NCBI RefSeq assembly: GCF_918797505.1
Contig: NC_092796.1
Span: 1,116,001-1,180,000, forward strand
Direction of reading: 5' to 3'
From: Bemisia tabaci
Lineage: Eukaryota; Arthropoda; Insecta; Hemiptera; Aleyrodidae
Length of the DNA: 64,000 nucleotides
Under the pieces are notes generated by a model. It ran no database searches. It worked only from the letters and a program-made list of their open reading frames with translations, and was not told the origin of the DNA. The position numbers and the translations under genes were made by a program. Positions 57,011-64,000 of the stretch are shown here, piece after piece. How positions within the stretch are numbered: the first letter of the stretch is position 1; each line of letters starts with the position of its first letter.

Positions 57011-57290
57011 CTCATCTCCCAGGATTAAGTATGTTGTGAAAACGACGCCCCACGTTGGCGCTCGTGCTCGGCTGCTCGCGTCGGCCCAAGAAACGCGAGA
57101 CTCTTCAACGGCGCCGTTGCCGAACCCCTTGCCCGTTGGTCCTTGAAAGGAAAGCCCCTTTTGTATCGATATCGACACCTGGATTCTTGGTCCAATTTAC
57201 CATCGGGTAAATGAGCTCAACGACTGAGATCAACAAACCATAATCACACACACAAATGTTGGTTGAGAATGGATTCAAATACCAATTTCA
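57011..57290. other. Unassigned non-coding DNA
   Basis: No gene or shared repeat recognised. Confidence 0.4.
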
Positions 57291-57480
57291 GAGTTGCCAT
57301 ACAGAATTTAGAAAATGAAATTCCCTCACATTTCCCTGATTCCTCAACAGTTGAAGATATGACAGGGGGTTGAGAAGACCTAATAAGAAATCGTTTTCAG
57401 GCAAAATTTGTTGTTCAAACCCTCTAGCCCATTCTAGGAGGCAAACAAAGGTGATTAACAAATTGATTAATGGGATTCCT
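57291..57480. mobile_element. Family K left-half fragment
   Basis: AGAGTTGCCATACAGAATTT, AAATTCCCTCACATTTCCCT, CAGTTGAAGATATGACAGGG, AGGCAAAATTTGTTGTTC match the left half of 39039-39310 in order. The right half is absent. Confidence 0.55.
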
Positions 57481-57667
57481 TGAAAAGTGATAAGAGAAAA
57501 GAAAACTTGAAAAATTATGCACGGACTTAGAGGTCAGATAGAACTTGCCTATATAGTTTTCTCTATTTTTTGGCCGTCTAAAAATTCAAGTTCAATTAGG
57601 TTCGACTAGTCTGTTTAGTTCATTCGACGGATTTCAGTCGGTGTCAGTTCGGACAACAAAACTGACG

Positions 57668-58050
57668 CACATTTGGACGTATTTCTGCCAAACACAACTA
57701 AGGACTAGTGGGAAAGATGGAGTGTGCTCTGGAAAGCTGCATAAGAAAGAATGTTACAGTGGGCGTTATCCCCTTTGGAGAAATGAGGAAGAGAGATTTT
57801 ACATTCTGTCAAATGGAAGTGTGTGCCAACTGAATGCGGTAATCATGAGCCATGGGCATGGCACAAGAGCGTTGTGGACAGGGCTCATGAGTTGATGATC
57901 AACACGGGCGACCGCGGTGGCGGCTTCGTCGCCGCTGACGTCACCGGCGCTATATAATTCCCATTCATTCTTACGGCCCTCAACTAACGAGCACATCCCC
58001 TTCTTTTCCATCTGTCTCTGGTTCCGTTTGGCAGAGATAAGTCTATTTGT
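57668..58050. mobile_element. Family R element, full copy (~383 bp) with CRE and TATA motifs
   Basis: CACATTTGGACGTATTTCTG, CCAAACACAACTA at 57668 is mirrored by GGTTCCGTTTGGCAGAGATA, AGTCTATTTGT ending near 58050. Inside lie ATGAGCCATGGGCATGGCAC and ACAGGGCTCATG as an inverted pair, TGACGTCA at 57936-57943, and TATATAAT at about 57951-57958. Shared with 50996-51200 (interior) and 19524-19662 (ends). Confidence 0.65.
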
Positions 58051-59116
58051 TCATGACAGAAAAGAGAAAATCGGGAGGAAGTGAAACGTTGGTAAGAAGA
58101 AGAAGAAAATCTGAAGGAGTTAATTCTGGATTTCGGAGGAAAATGAGAAGAGCCTCCGGAATGGAATTGAGATGATTATATAGCCGAGGAACGTTACTAA
58201 AATCAAAGAAGAAATGTAAGAAGGGGTGGGGGAGCTTTGCGGCAAAAAGGGCGAGGAGGGTCCTTATCGTCCCCAAAATTATTTTTCGGGGAAATGATTG
58301 CGATGACTTGGCGTCAAGTGGCTGCACCCGCGGAAACACTTCATACTTTCAATCCCTGGTTTCATTTGCTCGATTGAGCGGAGAACTCCTCAAGTTCCCG
58401 AAATAACACTGTCACAAATCTTGGCTTCGGTGATATTCCCTCATCGTGTCGCAGGAAAAAGATAACTTTCGGAGAACTTTCGTGAAGAAAAGAAGAACAA
58501 TGGAAACGTGGAATTACGATGTTTCTCATAAGTTACTGATCAAAGGGAATTTCCGCTGAAATAACCGGATATCGGGAGGAAAACAGTTGATCAAATTATC
58601 GACAATTCCTATTGGTCAGTAGTTACCCCGAGAATTTCTGATGTCATTATTTTTTTAATTAAACAAGTTTTTCAAAATTTGTTTACTTGTTTTCCCAGAA
58701 ATTTTTCGATTGATTGGATATATAGCGAGGGACAGAGAAAACTCCGGTAGAATCAGAGAATTTCCGGGTAAATACAAGTCCAGAATTACCGGAAATTCCG
58801 TTGATCAGTGGAATCTGGTGATTTTACCGGGCTTTTAGTATGACACTCTCAGGATCCCTCGATTCCTCCAATATTTTCGGTGAATTTCGTCGATTTTCTC
58901 CATCACTACCATAAAAAACTAGCTTAAATCGTTGACTTTAAGCTGATTAATGACTGAGAAAAAATTTCGGTCGAATTTGCCGTAAGTGCTATAATTTATA
59001 TCGGCTGAACAATAGGTTCATGTAAACCGTGATCTTGATTCGTGCGATCAAGCTTATTCTAAAGTTAGGTAAGGTTTGAAAGCAAATTGGCTGCATGAAC
59101 CGAATAGTGCATCCCT
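58051..59116. other. Unassigned non-coding DNA
   Basis: AT-rich, with several scattered TCCGGTAAT/GAATTTCC-like words between 58540 and 58830 but no clear unit. No gene recognised. Confidence 0.4.
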
Positions 59117-59378
59117 TATACTGTCGTGCTAAGGAAGAACGCCGAATGAACCTTCAGGCGTTGCCAAATTTCCCTCGATAAAACACGAATTTCCTGGTAA
59201 ACTAATGAATATTATCCATCCACCTTTTCAGATAATTTTTTTCGCAATTTCACTTAAATTTCCTAAAAATTTCAAGAAAAAATGCTCATGATTTTTCTCA
59301 AGAATAAACATTTTAGCGAAAGAAATTCAGAAACTCTCGAATGTTCATACGGCGTTCTTCCTTAACACGGCAGTATAG
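59117..59378. mobile_element. Family B MITE, best-preserved copy
   Basis: TATACTGTCGTGCTAAGGAA, GAACGCCGAATGAACCTTCA at 59117 mirrors GAATGTTCATACGGCGTTCT, TCCTTAACACGGCAGTATA ending at 59377. Since both ends finish in TATA, a TA or TATA target duplication is possible, which would fit a Tc1/mariner-like origin. This is inference only. Confidence 0.8.
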
Positions 59379-61084
59379 GAAACCTCACTTACGATTCTCA
59401 CGATCAAACTTTTTTCACAGAAGGGTGCCGATGGATAAAAAACGGCAAGGGTGTCGAAATAACAATGCCGATCTGGCAGCGTGGGTAAAAACACTTAAGC
59501 GAAGCACAAGCACGACCCACTAATGATGAATGACACAGAAACAAAACTGAAGAGGACGCCTCTGTGGCAGAGACCAGGAGACCCCCTCATTAGCCAAATG
59601 AGCTGTCCTGCATCCTGGAGCCCTACCTGCTGCTACCTTGCTGCTACCTAGGGAGCTGCTTTGAACCCGACGACAACGGCCAGGTATTGTCAGAGCTTCA
59701 TCACGAGAACTTTTTCCAGATCGAAAAAACGGGGAGGGGGGGGGGGAGTGGCACGAAACTGCACACCAGAAAAAAAGTTCGGTTATATGGGCTGAAATTC
59801 GGTTCATCCTGAGCACCAAAGTTTTTCGATACAAGCTGGTGGTATATATTACAGGCACAGCCTTGGTGACGTCATGACTCATGACTCTGCATTCCGTATA
59901 ATCGGAGGGAAAAATCTCATTTAGATAGCGCATTTTCCCTGTTGGACTTATGCTGTTTGGCGCAACACTAGTTACGTCAAATCAATTTCTGGATTTTCGG
60001 GAATGTTCTGATAGGATGGGTCATCTCTCTGGATATCTTGAATTAAAATGTTCGGTGGGAAAATTCTGAGTACCCCTTTAGGCTTCTAAATTTTAGACTT
60101 GCGCCCTTCTTATAGAAAATGAAGGTAAGTTTTGAATCATTTTTTAGTAAAAAAACTGAGAAAAAAGTTTATTTAAAATGAGTCTTGAAAGTTTTATTTG
60201 TCATTTCCATTATTTAAACAGAGCGCGGAGGAATGGTCTTTCCATGAAAACACATGTAGAGGCATTCCTCTTTTTCCAAAAGAAAAACAAAAAAAAATCT
60301 CCTTGGAAGTGTGTAAGTACACTTCAGAAAATCAAAAAAAGGAAAAAAATGAGAATAAGTTTAGCATTATAGACTTACGCCCTTCCATCATAAATCGCTT
60401 CAAATAACTAGGCAACTTCCGCCATTTATACTTCCACCTCCAGGAATTATTTCACAAGAGTTTTTTCAAGGTGCCAAAATTTTGTGAAACATAACGTCTC
60501 GAAATTTCACGTGAAATATTGAATGGAATTCCAGAAATGTATGAAAGATATTGAAAAATACCGGTTCCTTTTCATGTTTTGAAAAGAGTAAAAATTTTGA
60601 CTCTCTTCTATTGTTGTGTGTTTGAGTGCAGGTTGCATACTCTGGCCTCTGAGAAATTTGAAATATGTCACAGCCTCGCGAAATTTCATGAAATATTTCA
60701 CGGAAAAGTCCAATCCTTTATTTATTTCTTTACGTTTCATGCCCCAAAACGGTCGGGTAGAATATACGCATATTGAAAATGAATGTCAAAAATGGACGGG
60801 TGCCCCATCGACTGCTCAACCTGGCTCATAGAATCATTTGCGTATCACGAACGCCGTAATCTAATACAAACAAGGGCTCGGAAAGAAATCTAGATAATAA
60901 ATACGAGAAAAGTTCGAATAGAGGTATATGACTAGCAACGAGGTGCGCTCCTACGGTGGGCATCGGTGGATGATGATAATCTGTTCCTTTTTAATTTGCA
61001 AACATTAATGTGAAGTGGGTGGGTTCGTGACTCGGCGTCGTTGACTGTTGAATTGCCCTGCATCGATGTAGAGCTCTTTCAGAA
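59379..61084. other. Unassigned non-coding DNA
   Basis: TTTTAGACTTGCGCCCTTC (about 60092) recurs as TTATAGACTTACGCCCTTC (about 60367), a short direct repeat. TTTCACGTGAAATATT near 60505 and TTTCATGAAATATTTCACG near 60685 are related palindromic words. No gene recognised. Confidence 0.35.
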
Positions 61085-61330
61085 CCCTTCCTGCCAAACG
61101 CCGTACGGACATTCGAACGTTGCTGCCTTCTCCCCGATGACACATCTCTCTTCTAGAGAAAAGTCATGATTATTTTTTGGTAGACACTTTCGGATACATT
61201 TAGATTAAATTGCGAGTAAAGTCTCCGGTGAACCCGAATGCGAATATTTAAAAACTATCCGGAAAATTTGTATCTTAACGGATGAGATTTGGCATCATTC
61301 GAGTGCTCAAACGTCGTTTTTTCCGTGGCA
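61085..61330. mobile_element. Family B MITE, strongly diverged copy
   Basis: CCAAACGCCGTACGGACATT, CGAACGTTGC on the left and GATTTGGCATCATTCGAGTG, CTCAAACGTCGTTTTTTCCG on the right are inverted and follow the family B layout. The middle is largely unrecognisable. Confidence 0.45.
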
Positions 61331-62632
61331 CCCCTCTTGCGCCCTCCTCCAGTCGCCCGATCACAATGGTCCGGCGCATCAACATGTCCGCATGAGTCCG
61401 TCTGCCTTATTATTCTCATTATCATTTTCCAGCGCACTCTCCGACCGTATGCATTTATGCAAAATTCAACAGAGAAGTGGACCACAAATCAAAGAGAGCT
61501 CATAAACATCGCGCTGAATGAGAATCGAAGCTCATACTGGGTGCACCATGGGACTTGGATCATCAGTATCAAGCGTATTTAGGAATTCCACCAAATCCAA
61601 TTAAATTCCCTTACAAGTCCCGATTTTCCAGGTTTCCCACACCCGCGTAAACATTCTAATACAGGTCTGAAATAAATACACATTTATTTTTTTAACACTC
61701 GGCATTTATTTTCCTCCGCGGCAACAACGTGACTCGAATCATTGGACTGCGGGAGTCATTTACAAAAAGATGCGTTTAGTCCGTTCGTTAGCGCCTCACC
61801 CTCCGACAAACCGACCAAGGCAATAGGTATGGGTGGCCGAGAAACGCACCCGCTCGAATGGACCCTTATTATTTTGTCGTTAGAAAAGTACATATTTTAA
61901 TCCGCTCAGAGACAATTGAAGGTGTTGTCTTCCGCCGAGAGGGAGGGCCTCGATTTAGATGTTTCCCCGGCAAACGCGCGAGAGCTTTGTAATTATTCAC
62001 AGCTTCGGGCAAGGTCCGCAACCGGGGAGGGGTTGAGAAAAAAGATTTGTGAGGGTGGATTCATCAAAAGCTCGAAAATCCGGAGAACGCCCCCACTACA
62101 TCGTAGATCTGTGATATTTTGTTTTGGGATGTGGGATTGTAAATGTTTCGGGTTTGAGGGTCCGCCTCCGAGGCCCCTTGGCTGCTTCAGGTAGACAGGT
62201 TACTTCTTGTGCCTCCAATTAACGCAAGTACTCAGAGACGATACAGATTTTGAGACCCCGTGCTGACAAGCTTTGACTTGAAAAATTTCACAAATTTCGC
62301 CCATTTTTCGTTTTTTTCCGACGGAAAATAGGGCAACATTATGGCTTAGAAGGGCCTAGTTGAATAGAGAGAGAGACCAAGTCACATCAAGATCGAGCCC
62401 AACACAGAAGGTATAAAGTTGTTTTCTACCTTAAAACTCTATATAATAGGTTGAGTTCAGCGCCTGTTTTTCACGATGAATATTTTTTTCAACATTGAAT
62501 ATGTGAAAGTAAAACATGTGTAGCTCCCGTTTTTCAAAACTGAGACTTGGTTCCCTTTTCATCCGTTTAATTGAAGTCTTTGATTTTCCTTTCCCATCCC
62601 ATGGTCATCCTAAAAAACGTAAAACGAGAATT
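61331..62632. other. Unassigned non-coding DNA
   Basis: A mildly GC-rich block at about 61740-62200. Frames of 92-97 codons lack known domains. No shared repeat was seen. Confidence 0.35.
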
Positions 62633-62882
62633 GAGGGGCTTGGAGAACAAGGCGCACAAGTGCAGTTTTTGAAAAATTGAGATATTATTAATGATTACGA
62701 GTAAAACTAGTCTCAAGGCATATTCCGTGCAAAATTCGCTCCCGAATACCAATTTCTAAGCACCAAAAAGTCAGTTTGAACTTTCTTTCCGCCATAAGGA
62801 TCCTCGTAGTTTCGAAACTTCTAACCCATATTCCTCGAAATGGGAAAAGCTGCACTTATGCGCCTTGTCCTCCAAGCCCCTC
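62633..62882. mobile_element. Family D MITE, copy 3
   Basis: GAGGGGCTTGGAGAACAAGG, CGCACAAGTGCAGTTTTTGA at 62633 mirrors AGCTGCACTTATGCGCCTTG, TCCTCCAAGCCCCTC ending at 62882. The interior matches copies 1 and 2. Confidence 0.8.
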
Positions 62883-64000
62883 AGTTCGATTAGTTTATAT
62901 TCTAAAAAAATAAAATTGCGTGTAAATTCTGAGTTGAGATGCCTTGCACTTAGAAGGTTGACCGTCAGATGAGTAAAAGAAGTTAGGAAAAGCAACAGCT
63001 TCGGAGGAAGTCCCTCGCTCCACTTCCCGGGGAAACGTTTAAATTTTTCTTTTTCGCACCTAGTTTTTCACGGGGATACGACGCCTAACGGCCGGCCACA
63101 GTCGAGGGAATTGTCAGGAGAGCAAGGAGTTAGCACTTCTCCGTTCATTTATCTTTCAGAGGAGCTTGCTCCGAACGTAAATTCTCTCAAAACATCCGGA
63201 AAAGGTCTAGAACACTATATACCATGTCAGCAGCCTTTGAAAGGAAGAAATGAACGGAGAAAAGGAGAAAAACAGCTCGCTGCTCCACGCGGTGGCAAGT
63301 GCTTAAGACTTCACAGTCGTAAGTAAGAAAGGCTCTTCAAGTTGAAATTAAGAAAACATAACTCAGGAGCCCTCTTCATGGGCCCCTGACCGTTTCAGGA
63401 AACTTGTCAGGCCAAATTCGGGTGATTCAGAAATCACTCGTGTGAAACGACTTTTGCATGGGTCTCAGGAAGTTCTTCGTCCTTAATGTTTATTTGGCCT
63501 TCCCAATTTACCCCCCCCCCCCTTATGGCCTGGAATTTTGCAAAGGTATTAACAAAGTTTAAATTCACTTCATTGCTCCTCCTTTTGCTTGACGCTAAAA
63601 TTTGCTTAACTTCACTGCGATTTTTGGATAGCGCAGGAATTTTTATTGTCGAAGTCCTTTTTCATCCTTCCTCTTTCCTCTCCTTCCTCCGACCTCTTCT
63701 TTCCTCTTTTATACTTGTTCAGGTCATCTCATCATTTGCGATGTGCCGGTCGCGCAATCAAGGAACTTCTACACATTTTATCGTTACAAAATGCTTTGGT
63801 TTTTCTTCCCCCAAAAACAAGGTAACTGAAAGGAAGGATACAAACTGGAAAACATTTTTTTAGTGGTAGAACAGCTAAACGAATTAATGAAACATATTCC
63901 AAATATAATTTCCATATTTCATTTTTTCACCTCTTTAAGTCTCAGCGAAAAAAATTGCGTGGAAACAACTGAGCCGTAGTAGCGTGTAGGCAAGTTTTCG
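62883..64000. other. Unassigned non-coding DNA to window end
   Basis: A C12 run at 63511-63522 and a CTTCCTCT-type pyrimidine stretch near 63660-63710. The 125-codon frame at 63486-63863 reads through these tracts and is not recognised as a protein. Confidence 0.35.

Noticed and set aside
56627..57178. 183-codon minus-strand frame with poly-Pro
   Set aside because: Created by the G20 and GGGGCGA tracts read on the complementary strand.

Overview
The window looks like non-coding nuclear DNA from an animal genome. My best guess is a hemipteran insect, possibly a whitefly such as Bemisia tabaci. That guess rests only on the look of the repeat families and is not established. I recognise no protein-coding gene. 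The longest open frames are 163-195 codons, match no family I know, and often run through repeats, GC-rich islets or homopolymers. There are no operons, bacterial signals, CRISPR arrays or rRNA. The background is AT-rich, with scattered GC-rich islets of 150-400 bp and many long poly-G/poly-C runs.

What fills the window is a dense population of short non-autonomous DNA transposons (MITE-like palindromes). They were identified by comparing segments of the window with each other and each with its own reverse complement. I use local letters for the families. A: TIR CACTGAAA (90-352, 30590-30795, fragments at 1100 and 54399). B: TIR near TATACTGCCGTGCTAAGG, the most frequent (27000, 45789, 56285, 59117 and several decayed or half copies). 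C: TGGACCGCG (12917, 18407). D: GAGGGGCTTGGAGGACAAGG (41678, 47691, 62633). E: TTTTGCAATAAGGAACCACT (17815 and a cluster at 28.9-31.1 kb). F: long palindrome with TGACGTCA in each arm (22609; half copy at 44690). G: CGCACARTGGATC (22401, 43297, 46767, 53765). H: CAGTGGYGWGGCGTG (50586 with an 8-bp TSD; fragments at 6817 and 21722). I: CCGGCCAAAGTATCACAAGC (16981, 42515). J: 24005, 25126. K: CAGGGTTGCCA (39039, pieces at 56622 and 57291). L: 53091. M: 33559. R: ATTTGGACGTATTTCTGCC (19524, 57668, 50996).

A complete 884-bp hAT-type element lies at 7125-8008 with an exact 8-bp target duplication. It carries three tandem copies of a ~70-bp unit. The same unit reappears as a head-to-head palindrome at 48642-48798. 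A 167-bp segment is duplicated in inverted orientation at 10931-11097 and 11951-12117, with about 95% identity and no indels, and could be a hairpin-RNA source. A 399-bp element at 44811-45209 is inserted inside an F copy with a TTTGGA duplication, and the paralogous F copy at 22.9 kb shows the empty site. F itself appears to sit inside the end of a G copy.

Other content: one convincing tRNA-derived SINE head with A and B boxes (minus strand, 522-596), two weaker tRNA-like relics, a degenerate ~150-bp tandem array (51776-52235), smaller tandem repeats, and GC-rich islets with homeodomain-type TAAT sites that could be enhancers. The rest is unassigned non-coding DNA. Nothing here works together as a gene system. 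The window is best read as intergenic or intronic space shaped by layered transposon insertions.
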